Shown here in pieces: positions 36,526 to 45,670 of a stretch of DNA of 64,000 nucleotides. A program made the position numbers and the translations under genes. Under the pieces are notes generated by a model, which did no database searches, was not told where the DNA came from, and worked only from the letters and a program-made list of their open reading frames with translations. Within the stretch, counting starts at the first letter, position 1, and the number at the start of each line of letters is the position of its first letter. This DNA is from Methylobacterium pseudosasicola (GTDB lineage: Bacteria; Pseudomonadota; Alphaproteobacteria; Rhizobiales; Beijerinckiaceae): assembly GCF_900114535.1 (NCBI RefSeq), contig NZ_FOTK01000002.1, forward strand, positions 124,001 through 188,000. Reading direction: 5' to 3'.

Positions 36526-39114
36526 TCAGGCCAGGGCCGGCTCCGGCTCGGCGGCCTCGGCGGCAGCCTGGGGCGCGACCACCGCGCTGTTCTCCACGGC
36601 GATCACCGCATCGAACGGCTCGATCCCGTCGGGCACGCCCGATTCGGGCAGGCAGACGATGACGCCGCGTCCAGCCCGGGCCTGGCGGAGCCGGGCGAGG
36701 CGGTCGCGCACGCCCTCGACCGTGCGGTCTTCGAGCGCAACCGCGACCACCAGGATGTCGGGCTCCCGGGCGAGGCACCGGGCCAGCTCGATTGCGATGC
36801 GCTCCCGGGCGTTGATGGCGCCGTCCGCCAGGGCGCCGGTGCTGGGCTGGATCTCGACCTTGCTGTCGAGGCCGAGGCTGTAGACCGAGGCTTCGAGCCC
36901 TTCGTCGGCCAGGATCCGCTGCACCAGCGCCCGCACCCGCGGTTCGGCATTGGCCTCGCCGAGGCTGATCCGGCCGAACAGCAGGTTCTCCTCTAGGCTG
37001 GCCGCCGGATTGACCCGGCCGGGATCGTGGAACTCCACCGCCCCGGCGAGGTGGGGCGGCAACATCCGGGCGAAGGAGCGGCGGGCTTGGACCAGCCGCT
37101 GCTCGAAGGCGTCGTCGATCAGCCCGAAGCGGTGCCGGGACTCGCTGTAGCGGAGGGCGAGGCCGATCAGCCGCGTGCGGTCGCGCTGGCCGGCCGGGCC
37201 GCGGCGCAAATTCGCAGCATTGGGCAGGCGGACCACGAGATCTTCGAAATATCCCCGCTCCGAGGCCTGAAACAACGAATAGGCGTCGAAGAGCGGATGA
37301 TCGTTGGGCAGATCGGCGAAGATTTCCACCGTGCTGCGGGCGACGGCCAGGCCGATCTCGGTGAGCGGTCGCACCAGCTCTTCGGCCTCCAGCACCGCGC
37401 GCAGGTAGGGGTGGCGGGCGAACCGCAGGGGCGCGAAGGCGCCACCCACCGGCTCGCCGAACAGGATGTTTTCGCCGATGCTCGCCTGATGGTTGTAGCG
37501 CTCCGGGTCGAACGGCTCGACCAGGCGCTCGGCGCCCTTGGCGGCGAGCGCCGCCCGCATGGTCCGGCGGGCCGCGACGATCGCCGCCGCCAGCCGGGGC
37601 TGGGTCGCGGGGTCGAGGCGGCCGGTCAGGCCGCGGGCGTAGACGAAGCCGTCGAGGCCGGCGAGGCGACAGATCCCGATCAGCGCGATGTCGTCGGGGG
37701 CGTTGGCCGGCTCGGTGCCGTAGAGCAGGTTCTGGCGGAGCGAGCCTTCCATCAGGATCGCCTCCCCGGCCGCGAAGGCGATGCGGCGGGCGCGCTCCGC
37801 GGCGTCGAAGCCGCGCAGGTCCGCGCCCGCATAGGTGACGGCCCCGGCGGTCGGCTCGATCTGGCCGGCGAGCACCGCCGCGAGCACCCGGGCGCCGCTG
37901 CCCCGGCTGCCGGTGATCGCGACATGGCTCGGCATCGTGACGGTGACGTCGACGCCGGTCAGCCGCTCGCCGCTCGCCGGGTCGAAGGCGCCGACCCCCT
38001 GCGTCGCCAGGATCCCGGACCGCGGGAGCGGCGGGGCGAGCCCCGACCGGGCCGCCTTCGCCTGCCGTCCCTGGAGCATCGCGATGAGCCGCGCCAGGTC
38101 GCGGAAGCGCGGGCGGACGGATTTGCGCACGGTCCAGAGCCGGGCACAGATCGCGGCGAGCCAGCCGGCGAGGCCGAAGGCCCCGGTGGCGGCGAGCAGG
38201 GCTGCCGGGTCGACCGGTGCCACCGGCGGGGCGCCCGGCGCCGTGGAGCGCCACAGGGCCGTGCCGATGGCGATGGCCGGGAGGATCACCGCCAGGGCGA
38301 GCGCCGGCGCGCGCGCATAGGCCAGCCGCGCCTCGGCCCGGGACACCTTGGCGCGCATCGCCGCGACCCGCGCCGCGATGCGCTTGCGCTCCAGGGCGGC
38401 GGCGCCGTGGACGCGCACGGCGGGCAGGCGCCGCACCAGGTCGTTCAGGTTGGTTTCGGCCCGGGTGCTCGAGCGCAGGCGCAGGTCCTGCCGGTCCCGG
38501 GCGCGTTCCAGGACCAGCCCGTAGGCGAGCCCGATCGCCGCCAGCCCGATCGCCGCGGTCGGGATCAGGCGGGGGGCGGCCAGCCCCGCGAAGCCGAGGG
38601 CGAAGAGCAGCGCCGCCAGGGTCATGGCCGGCACGACGATGCCGGCGGCGAGCAGCCGGTCGCCCCGGCCCAGAACCTCGCCGACCAGGCGGGCGAGGCT
38701 GCGCGCCTCGTCCCGGGCCCCGGCCGGCGCGTCGAGGATCGCCCGCAGGACGGCCTCCCGGACGGCGTCCGCGGCCCGGTTCTGGGCCTTGAAGCACAGG
38801 CGCGCCACGACCCAGCCGATCCCCGCCAGGGCCAGCGCGCAGCCGGCGATGCACAGGAAGGCGGCGAGCTCCAGCTCGGCGGGGCGCATCGGGACTCCGT
38901 GCGCCAGCACGATCTCGCGGCCGGGCAGCGACAGGGCGACCCGCAGGAACGGCAGCGTCGGCGCCTCGTCGCGGGGCAGCACGGCGACCAGATCGCGTAG
39001 GCACAGCAGGGCCAGCGCGCAGAGCGGGGCGCCGAGCCCGACCACGAGGGCGACGGCGGTGGCGTGCAGGCGCCGGGCGGCGCGCCAGGTCAGGACGATG
39101 GGATCGGAATCCAT
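36526..39114 (-). CDS. ABC exporter-like protein with degenerate nucleotide-binding motifs
   Basis: The 862-residue protein has an N-terminal ABC-exporter-like TM region (hydrophobic segments at about 20-45, 82-106, 155-180, 182-202, 268-286 and 305-325). The first ATPase-like part (385-520) shows TGSRGSGARV where Walker A GxxGxGK[ST] should be, so Lys and Ser/Thr are missing. The ENLLYG-type segment after the Q-loop position occurs three times (S458-G466, S545-G553, S706-G714). In the C-terminal third LSGGQ has become LADGA, and the Walker B region REPDILVVAVALED lacks the Asp-Glu pair. It is unlikely to hydrolyse ATP. Start ATG 39114 begins the TM domain. Function unknown. Confidence 0.8.
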   Translation of the reverse strand: MDSDPIVLTWRAARRLHATAVALVVGLGAPLCALALLCLRDLVAVLPRDEAPTLPFLRVALSLPGREIVLAHGVPMRPAELELAAFLCIAGCALALAGIGWVVARLCFKAQNRAADAVREAVLRAILDAPAGARDEARSLARLVGEVLGRGDRLLAAGIVVPAMTLAALLFALGFAGLAAPRLIPTAAIGLAAIGLAYGLVLERARDRQDLRLRSSTRAETNLNDLVRRLPAVRVHGAAALERKRIAARVAAMRAKVSRAEARLAYARAPALALAVILPAIAIGTALWRSTAPGAPPVAPVDPAALLAATGAFGLAGWLAAICARLWTVRKSVRPRFRDLARLIAMLQGRQAKAARSGLAPPLPRSGILATQGVGAFDPASGERLTGVDVTVTMPSHVAITGSRGSGARVLAAVLAGQIEPTAGAVTYAGADLRGFDAAERARRIAFAAGEAILMEGSLRQNLLYGTEPANAPDDIALIGICRLAGLDGFVYARGLTGRLDPATQPRLAAAIVAARRTMRAALAAKGAERLVEPFDPERYNHQASIGENILFGEPVGGAFAPLRFARHPYLRAVLEAEELVRPLTEIGLAVARSTVEIFADLPNDHPLFDAYSLFQASERGYFEDLVVRLPNAANLRRGPAGQRDRTRLIGLALRYSESRHRFGLIDDAFEQRLVQARRSFARMLPPHLAGAVEFHDPGRVNPAASLEENLLFGRISLGEANAEPRVRALVQRILADEGLEASVYSLGLDSKVEIQPSTGALADGAINARERIAIELARCLAREPDILVVAVALEDRTVEGVRDRLARLRQARAGRGVIVCLPESGVPDGIEPFDAVIAVENSAVVAPQAAAEAAEPEPALA

Positions 39115-39484
39115 AGGGGTCCGGGGCGAGTCCGGGTTGGGGCGTCGGCGGGATCGGGCCGCCATGCCCCGGTCAGGCAGCGCATAGGCCCTCGCGCCGC
39201 CGGCGGGAAGTGTCGCGCCGCCGGCGGGACGTGTCGAGCGATCGATGCCGGAAGCGGCCGGTTTGATGATCCATGTTCTAGTTCTCGTCTGGAAAAGCTC
39301 TAGGTTCCAAACTGGGACGGCTACGGCGGGCCGCCCCGGCGCCTGGCCGCTTTGGTCGCATTGCGCCGGTGCTCCGCGGCACTGCACTGTCCAACCCGGG
39401 ACCAACGGTGGGGCGACGCTTGCGGCGCGAGGCTGAGCAGATCGAACCCGACGACCGGATCGCGCCGCCTCGCGGGCGGGCCTG
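39115..39484. other. Divergent intergenic region upstream of the respiratory operon
   Basis: About 370 bp between the ABC-like gene and actA. It contains no repeat family member and no convincing small gene. A less GC-rich stretch at about 39265-39325 is the most likely promoter area, but I see no clear -35/-10 pair there. Confidence 0.5.
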
Positions 39485-40144
39485 ATGGCGCAGCTGTTCA
39501 CCCCCGGCGCGGACGCGGTCTACCGGCTCGCCCTGATGACCGGCGTGGCCTGCCTAGTCGGCCTGCCGGTTCTGGCGGCCGGGATCGTGCGCTCGAACTA
39601 CGTCACCGGGGTCGGCATCGCCCCGGCCCAGCCGGTGCCGTTCAGCCACAAGCACCATTCCGGCGAGCTCGGTATCGATTGCCGCTACTGCCACACCACC
39701 GTCGACAAGGTCGCCTCGGCCGGGATCCCGCCGACCCATACCTGCATGACCTGCCACTCGCAGATCTGGACCGGCTCGGACATGCTCAAGCCGGTGCGCG
39801 ACAGCTACGCGCAGGACAAGCCGCTGGAATGGGTGCGGCTGAACAAGTTGCCGCAATACGTCTACTACAACCACTCGGTGCATGTGACCAAGGGCATCGG
39901 CTGCTCGACCTGCCACGGCGAGGTCACGGCGATGCAGATGACCTATCGGGCCAACGCCTTCGAGATGCAGTTCTGCCTCGATTGCCACCGGGCGCCGGAG
40001 AAATACGTCCGCACGCCCGACGAGGTCTGGAACATGACCTGGAAGCCGCCGGCCGACCAGGCGACCCTCGGGCCGAAGCTCGTGGCCGAGTACCATATCC
40101 GCGGCGGGTCGCGGCTGACCGAGTGCGGGATCTGCCACCGATGA
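39485..40144 (+). CDS. actA: Alternative complex III pentaheme cytochrome c subunit
   Basis: The 219-residue protein has one N-terminal membrane anchor (about 14-34) and five CxxCH haem motifs: 66-70, 87-91, 140-144, 164-168 and 214-218 (the last almost at the C-terminus). This matches the periplasmic pentahaem subunit ActA of alternative complex III, which passes electrons from the quinol-oxidising core to cytochrome c or directly to an oxidase. It heads the operon; actB's ATG overlaps its stop (ATGA). Confidence 0.93.
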   Translation: MAQLFTPGADAVYRLALMTGVACLVGLPVLAAGIVRSNYVTGVGIAPAQPVPFSHKHHSGELGIDCRYCHTTVDKVASAGIPPTHTCMTCHSQIWTGSDMLKPVRDSYAQDKPLEWVRLNKLPQYVYYNHSVHVTKGIGCSTCHGEVTAMQMTYRANAFEMQFCLDCHRAPEKYVRTPDEVWNMTWKPPADQATLGPKLVAEYHIRGGSRLTECGICHR

Positions 40145-43107
40145 CCAGCGGATCCGACATCGCGGCCCTGCGCGAAAAGCTCGCCGGCGGCGACGGCCCG
40201 CGCTTCTGGCGCAGCCTCGACGCCGTGGCCGACAGCCCGGAATTCCGCGATTACCTCGCGGCCGAGTTCCCCTCGGCAGCCCGGCTCGCCGCGTCCCCGG
40301 AGCGGCGCGGCTTCCTTAAGCTGATGGCGGCCTCCTTCGCGCTCGGCGGCCTCACCGCCTGCAGCCGGGACGGGAACCGGGATTATGAGGTGCCCTACGT
40401 CAACCAGCCCGAGCGGATCGTGCCGGGCACGGACCTGTCCTACGCCTCCTCGGCGGTGTTCGACGGGTTCGGCAACGGCATCCTGGTCACCACCCGCAAC
40501 GGCCGGCCCCTGAAGATCGAGGGCAATCCCGAGCATCCCTGGAGCCGCGGCGGCACCGACGTGCTGGCCCAGGCCTCTGTGCTTGGTCTCTACGACCCGT
40601 TCCGCTCCCAGGCCGTGCAGCATCTCGGCAAGCCGAGTTCCTGGGCGGCGTTCCGGGCGGCCCTCCAGGCGCAGATGCCGGCCTGGCACGCGGCCGGGGG
40701 CGAGGGCGTCGCGCTGCTGACCGGGCCGGTCACCTCGCCCACCGTGGCGGCGCAGATCGCCCGGATGCGGACCGCCTATCCGGCGGCGCGCTGGTTTACC
40801 GGCGCTGGCGTCGGCCGCGAGGCGATCTACGAGGGCACCCGCCGCGCCTACGGGAAACCGCTGGAGACGCTCCCGGATTTCAGCCGGGCCCGCACCATCG
40901 TGTCCTTGGACGGCGACTTTCTCGATCTCGGCCCCGGCCAGGTCGGCCTGTCGGGGCGCTGGAGTGCGGCCCGCCGGGCGGCCTATGCCGAGGGCCGCCT
41001 GCTCACCCTGCACGCCGCGGCCCCGACCCCGACGCTGACCAGCGCCAAGGCGGATCACGGCGTCGCCGTGCCGGTCGGCCGCCTCGAAGCCCTGGCCCGC
41101 GATCTCCTGGCCCTGGCCGGGGGCGGCGCCGCGCCTGCCGGCGACGATCCGGCGTCCCGCTGGGCCCGGGGCGCCGGCAAGGCGCTCACCGAGGCGCGGG
41201 GCGCCGGCCTCGTCACCACCGGCCTGACCGCGAGCCCGGACCTGCACGCCCTGGTCCACCGCCTCAACGGCGCGCTCGGCAATACCGGGGCGACCGTGCG
41301 GCACACGGTGCCGGCGGTCGAGCCGGGGGCCGGAACCCTGGCGGAGCTGGCGGAGGCGATGGAGCGCGGCGCCGTAAAGGTGCTGATCGTGCTCGGCGCC
41401 AACCCGGTCTACGACGCGCCCGCCGCCCTCGACTTCGCCGCCCGGATGGAGCGCGTGCCGCTCAAGATCCATGCCGGGCTCTATTACGACGAGACCGGCG
41501 CCCATGCCGACTGGCACCTGCCCGCCGCCCATCCGCTGGAATCCTGGGGCGATGTCCGCTCGCTCGACGGCACGGTCGGGCTGATCCAGCCGACGGTGGC
41601 GCCGCTCTATAACGGCCGCACCCTCCAGGACATGCTGGCCTTCCTGATCGACGGGCGCGGGAGCGAGGGCGGTGAGGACGCGCTCGGCCTGCTCAAGGCG
41701 CGCTGGCGGAACGAAGGCGAGGATGCGGCCGCGTTCGAGGTCCGCTTCGGCGACGCCCTGCGCCGGGGATTCTGGCCCGACAGCGCGGGCGCGACGGAGG
41801 AGGTCGCCCTCACCCAGGAAGCGCCGCCCGCCCCTCCGGCGCCGGCCGCGGCCGGGATCGAGGTGGTGTTCCGCCCCGACCCGACCGTCTGGGACGGCAC
41901 CCATTCCGACCTCGCCTGGCTGCAGGAACTGCCCAAACCTCTGACCAAGATCGTCTGGGAGAACGTCGTCGCCCTCAGCCCGCATCTCGCCGAGCGCGAG
42001 TCGATCGCCGTGGGCGACATCGTGCGGGTCGAGGCGGAGGGGCGCGCCGTCGAGGGCGCCGCCTGGATCCTGCCCGGCCAGGCCGCCGAGACCGTGACCC
42101 TGAGCCTCGGCTACGGCCGCAACGTGCCGGACCACCTGTCGAGCGGCCTCGGCTACGACGCCGCCACCCTGCGGCCCGTCGCGACGCCCTGGCGGCTCAC
42201 CGGGGCGCGGCTGACCAAGACAGGCCGCCGCCGGATGCCGGTGACCACCCAGAACCTCGGCACGATGGAGGGCGAGGATATCGTCCGGGTCCAGGCCCTG
42301 GGCGCCGCCCCGGTGGGCGACCCGAAGGACGCGCCGGCCCCGGCCTCGTTCTATCCGCCGCCGGAGACTCAGTTGACCGGCGAGACGGCGCAATGGGGTA
42401 TGGCCATCGACCTCGACGCCTGCATCGGCTGCAACGCCTGCGTCACCGCCTGCCAGGCGGAGAACAACATCCCGGTGGTCGGGCGCGAGGAGGTCGCGCT
42501 CGGGCGCTGGATGGGCTGGCTGCGGGTCGACCGCTACTACGCGGGCGACCTCGACGCGCCGACCACGCATTTCCAGCCGGTGCCGTGCATGCATTGCGAG
42601 CAGGCGCCCTGCGAGGTCGGCTGCCCCGTGGAGGCGACCCTGCACGACAGCGAGGGCCTGAACCTGCAGGTCTACAATCGCTGTGTCGGCACCCGGACCT
42701 GCCAGAGCTACTGCCCCTACAAGGTCCGCCGCTTCAACTACCTGGACTACACGGGCGGCATGACCCCGGTGCAGCAGCAGCAGCGCAATCCCGAGGTCAC
42801 GGTCCGCGCCCGCGGCGTGATGGAGAAGTGCACCTACTGCATCCAGCGCATCGCGGCGGCCCGGATCACCTCCGCCAAGGACGCGCATTCTCCGATCCAG
42901 GACGGCGCCGTCGAGACCGCCTGCCAGGGCGCCTGCCCGACCCGGGCGATCACCTTCGGCAACGTCGCCGACCCGACGAGCCGGGTCTCGGCCGCCCGCA
43001 AGGATCCGCGGGAATACGCGCTGCTCGGCCACCTGAACACGCGCCCGCGCACCACCTATCTCGCCGGGCTCGCGCCCGCCGCCGATCCCACCGGACGGGA
43101 GGGCTGA
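40141..43107 (+). CDS. actB: Alternative complex III iron-sulfur/molybdopterin-like subunit
   Basis: The 988-residue protein starts with a roughly 50-residue extension and then a twin-arginine motif (RRGFLKL, R55/R56) before a hydrophobic stretch ending TACS. A large molybdopterin-oxidoreductase-like domain follows, without evidence of a bound cofactor. From about residue 755 there is a ferredoxin-like domain with four cysteine clusters: CIGCNACVTAC at 761, CMHCEQAPC at 816, CVGTRTCQSYC, and CTYCIQRI plus ACQGACP. This is the ActB plan (fused B1/B2). It exports via Tat and makes the electron relay between quinol site and haems. Confidence 0.93.
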   Translation: MTSGSDIAALREKLAGGDGPRFWRSLDAVADSPEFRDYLAAEFPSAARLAASPERRGFLKLMAASFALGGLTACSRDGNRDYEVPYVNQPERIVPGTDLSYASSAVFDGFGNGILVTTRNGRPLKIEGNPEHPWSRGGTDVLAQASVLGLYDPFRSQAVQHLGKPSSWAAFRAALQAQMPAWHAAGGEGVALLTGPVTSPTVAAQIARMRTAYPAARWFTGAGVGREAIYEGTRRAYGKPLETLPDFSRARTIVSLDGDFLDLGPGQVGLSGRWSAARRAAYAEGRLLTLHAAAPTPTLTSAKADHGVAVPVGRLEALARDLLALAGGGAAPAGDDPASRWARGAGKALTEARGAGLVTTGLTASPDLHALVHRLNGALGNTGATVRHTVPAVEPGAGTLAELAEAMERGAVKVLIVLGANPVYDAPAALDFAARMERVPLKIHAGLYYDETGAHADWHLPAAHPLESWGDVRSLDGTVGLIQPTVAPLYNGRTLQDMLAFLIDGRGSEGGEDALGLLKARWRNEGEDAAAFEVRFGDALRRGFWPDSAGATEEVALTQEAPPAPPAPAAAGIEVVFRPDPTVWDGTHSDLAWLQELPKPLTKIVWENVVALSPHLAERESIAVGDIVRVEAEGRAVEGAAWILPGQAAETVTLSLGYGRNVPDHLSSGLGYDAATLRPVATPWRLTGARLTKTGRRRMPVTTQNLGTMEGEDIVRVQALGAAPVGDPKDAPAPASFYPPPETQLTGETAQWGMAIDLDACIGCNACVTACQAENNIPVVGREEVALGRWMGWLRVDRYYAGDLDAPTTHFQPVPCMHCEQAPCEVGCPVEATLHDSEGLNLQVYNRCVGTRTCQSYCPYKVRRFNYLDYTGGMTPVQQQQRNPEVTVRARGVMEKCTYCIQRIAAARITSAKDAHSPIQDGAVETACQGACPTRAITFGNVADPTSRVSAARKDPREYALLGHLNTRPRTTYLAGLAPAADPTGREG

Positions 43108-43109
43108 GC

Positions 43110-45137
43110 ATGTCCGGCGCCCTGCTCGGCGGCCAGCCGGCCGGCCCCCTGATCGGCCCGGAGGAAACCCTCCAGGGCATCGGCGGCGCGGTGGCGGCGA
43201 TCCCGCTGACCCATCCGCGCAACCGCCGCTGGTGGATCGCCTTCGCGGGGGCGGTGGCCTTGCTCGGCGTGTTCGGCTTCACCCTCGGCTACCTGCTCTA
43301 TGCCGGGCCGGGGGTCTGGGCGAACAACAACGCCGTCGTCTGGGCGCTCGACATCGCGAGCTACGATTGGTGGATCGGGGTGGCGTCCGGCAGCCTGCTG
43401 GTCTCGGCGGTGCTGCTGCTGCTCGGGGCGGAGTGGCGCGGTGCGGTGAACCGCATCGCCGAGACCCTGGCGCTGCTCGCCACCGCGTCGGCCGGGCTCT
43501 ACCCGATCATCCATCTCGGGCGGCCGTGGTTCTTCTTCTGGAACCTGCCCTACCCCAACACCTACGACCTCTGGCCGCAATTCCGCTCGCCGCTCCTCTG
43601 GGACGCGATCGACATCGTCGCCTTCCTGGTGATCTGCGTGAGCCTCTGGTTCATCGGGATGCTGCCGGACCTCGCCACCTTACGCGACCGCGCCTTCGTG
43701 GAGGCGATGCGCCAGAGCGACGCCAAGGCCCGCAACCGCAAGCTCGCGCTCCTGCGCGCGCAGGTCTACGGCATCGTCGCCTCGGGCTGGCGCGGCTCGG
43801 CGGCCCATTGGCAGATCTGGGTCCAGGCCTACCGGACGGTGGCCCTGCTCGGCGTGCTGCTGGTGGTCTCGGTCCAGACCGGCGCCTCGGTGATGCTGGC
43901 GGGCTCCTTGATGCCGGGCTGGCACAGCACCCTACTGCCGGTGACGTTTCTGGTGAACGCGGTCTATTCCGGCGTCGGCGTCACCGCGGCGATCGTGGTG
44001 CTGATCCGCGTGGTCTACGGCCTCGACAGCTTGGTCACCGCGCGCCACCTCGACGTGCTCGGCCGCCTGCTGCTCTGCCTCGGCTGCGCCAGCGCCTATT
44101 GCTACGCCGCCGAGTATTTCGACACGTTCCTCAACGGCGACGCGGAAGGCCGGGGCGTGCTGGTGCGGCGCCTGACCGGCGACCACGCCCTGGTCTCGTG
44201 GATGGCGATCTTTGGCCTGATCCTGCCGGCGCAGGTGCTGTGGTCGGCCCGCGCCCGGACGGCGCCGCTGGCGATCGCCGCGGTCGGGCTCCTGGTCGCG
44301 GCCGGCGCCTATGCCGACCACGTCACGGTGCTGGTCGTCACCCTGACCCAGGATTTTCTGCCGTCCTCGCGGCTGCCCTACGGGCCGGATCCCTGGGGCA
44401 TCGCCACCTTCGCGGGCTCGCTCGGGCTGTTCCTGACCCTGCTGCTGCTGTTCCTGCGCTACCTGCCGGCGGTCTCGATCATCGAGAGCCGCCGCCTGGC
44501 CCTCGCCCGGGCCCCGGCCACCGCGGCCGCCGCCCGGGAGGCCGCGTCCCGGGCCACCCTCCGCCCGGAAGAGAATCCCGGGCCGGCGCCGCTCTGGGGC
44601 GTCTCCGCCACCTTCGCCAGCCAGTCCGACCTCGCCGCCGCCCTGCAGGCGGTGTCGGGGATCAGCCCGCCGGACCATGTCCATCTCGACGGGCACGGGC
44701 CGGTGCCGATGCCCCGGACCCTGCGGGCGCTGGGCCTGGAGGGCCGCTCGATCCTGCCCTACGCGCTGGCCGGCGCGCTGCTCGGCGGCGCGGGCTTCTA
44801 CGCCATGTGCGTCTACGCCACGGCCTACGATTACGTGTTCCTGATCGGCGGGCGCCCGCGCCTGTCCTGGCCGTCCTTCGTGGTGCCGAGCATCTCCTTC
44901 GCGATGATGACCGGCTGCATCGCGATCCACCTCGCGCTGCTGGTGCTCAACCGCCTGCCGCGGCTGAACCACCCGGCCTTCAACATCCCGGGCTTCCTAC
45001 GCGCCTCGGACGACCGGTTCTTCCTCTCCGCAGAGGCCCGCAGCGACCGCTTCGACGCGGCCCGGTTCGAGCGCCGGCTCACCAGCCTGCCGGTCGAGGC
45101 CGGGCGTCCCCTCGAGATCCGCAGGATCCCGCGATGA
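43110..45137 (+). CDS. Fused alternative complex III subunits ActC-ActD
   Basis: One 675-residue frame joins two subunits that are separate genes in most ACIII operons. Residues about 1-470 are an NrfD/PsrC-like membrane protein with around ten TM segments (ActC, the quinol-binding subunit). After an Ala-rich linker (about 470-492) comes a DUF3341 domain starting LWGVSATFASQSDLAAAL (ActD) with two TM segments and a soluble tail. The fusion appears in-frame without stop or slippery site. It overlaps actE by 4 nt. Confidence 0.92.
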   Translation: MSGALLGGQPAGPLIGPEETLQGIGGAVAAIPLTHPRNRRWWIAFAGAVALLGVFGFTLGYLLYAGPGVWANNNAVVWALDIASYDWWIGVASGSLLVSAVLLLLGAEWRGAVNRIAETLALLATASAGLYPIIHLGRPWFFFWNLPYPNTYDLWPQFRSPLLWDAIDIVAFLVICVSLWFIGMLPDLATLRDRAFVEAMRQSDAKARNRKLALLRAQVYGIVASGWRGSAAHWQIWVQAYRTVALLGVLLVVSVQTGASVMLAGSLMPGWHSTLLPVTFLVNAVYSGVGVTAAIVVLIRVVYGLDSLVTARHLDVLGRLLLCLGCASAYCYAAEYFDTFLNGDAEGRGVLVRRLTGDHALVSWMAIFGLILPAQVLWSARARTAPLAIAAVGLLVAAGAYADHVTVLVVTLTQDFLPSSRLPYGPDPWGIATFAGSLGLFLTLLLLFLRYLPAVSIIESRRLALARAPATAAAAREAASRATLRPEENPGPAPLWGVSATFASQSDLAAALQAVSGISPPDHVHLDGHGPVPMPRTLRALGLEGRSILPYALAGALLGGAGFYAMCVYATAYDYVFLIGGRPRLSWPSFVVPSISFAMMTGCIAIHLALLVLNRLPRLNHPAFNIPGFLRASDDRFFLSAEARSDRFDAARFERRLTSLPVEAGRPLEIRRIPR

Positions 45138-45670
45138 GGCGCGCCGCCGGTCTCATCCTCTTCGCGGCCCTGCCGGCTCTCTCGGCCTGCGGCGAGGCCA
45201 ATATGGACGACCAGGCCCGGGCCAAGACCTGGGACAAGAACCCGTTCTTCCCCCGCCAGATCACCATGCGCCAGCCGGTCTCCGGGACCGTGCCGCGGGC
45301 CGACCCGGCCCGGGAGGCGCCGCAGCCGCAGACGATCAGCCAGGATCTGGTGGAGCGCGGCCGGCAGCGTTACGCGGTGTTCTGCACGCCGTGCCACGGC
45401 CAGGACGGGCGCGGCCAGGGCATCGTCGTGCAGCGCGGCTTCCCGCATGCCGGCGATCTCACCGCCGAGTCCCTGCGCAAGGCCCCGGCCGCCGAGATCT
45501 ACGACGCCATCGGCAACGGCAAGCGCACCATGTTCGGCATGGCGCAGATGATCCCGTCCGCCGACCGCTGGGCGATCGTCGCCTATGTCCGGGCGCTCCA
45601 GCTCAGCCAGGACGCGCCCGTGGCGAGCCTGTCGCCGGACGACCGGGCCCGCCTGGAGGCGACCCAGTGA
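45134..45670 (+). CDS. actE: Alternative complex III monohaem cytochrome c lipoprotein
   Basis: The 178-residue protein has a lipoprotein-type signal (ALSACG) and a class I cytochrome c domain with CTPCH at 84-88 and a distal Met in the later M-F-G-M-A-Q-M region. It is the ActE subunit, taking electrons from ActA/B toward the oxidase. Start ATG 45134 and the following GTG start of actF both overlap neighbouring stops by 4 nt. Confidence 0.92.
   Translation: MRRAAGLILFAALPALSACGEANMDDQARAKTWDKNPFFPRQITMRQPVSGTVPRADPAREAPQPQTISQDLVERGRQRYAVFCTPCHGQDGRGQGIVVQRGFPHAGDLTAESLRKAPAAEIYDAIGNGKRTMFGMAQMIPSADRWAIVAYVRALQLSQDAPVASLSPDDRARLEATQ

Noticed and set aside
35024..39004. A 1326-codon open frame on the minus strand
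   Set aside because: It is in another frame over the ABC-like and L,D-transpeptidase genes, and reads as Arg/Pro/Gly-rich low-complexity sequence, which long GC-rich frames give. The ABC-like and transpeptidase frames have domains, signal peptide and motifs.
39943..43032. A 1029-codon open frame antisense to actB
   Set aside because: It lies opposite the well-supported ActA/ActB genes and has no domain, only Gly/Arg/His-rich composition.
43110..45137. Separate actC and actD genes
   Set aside because: No stop, RBS or start lies between the NrfD-like and DUF3341 parts, so I kept one fused gene.
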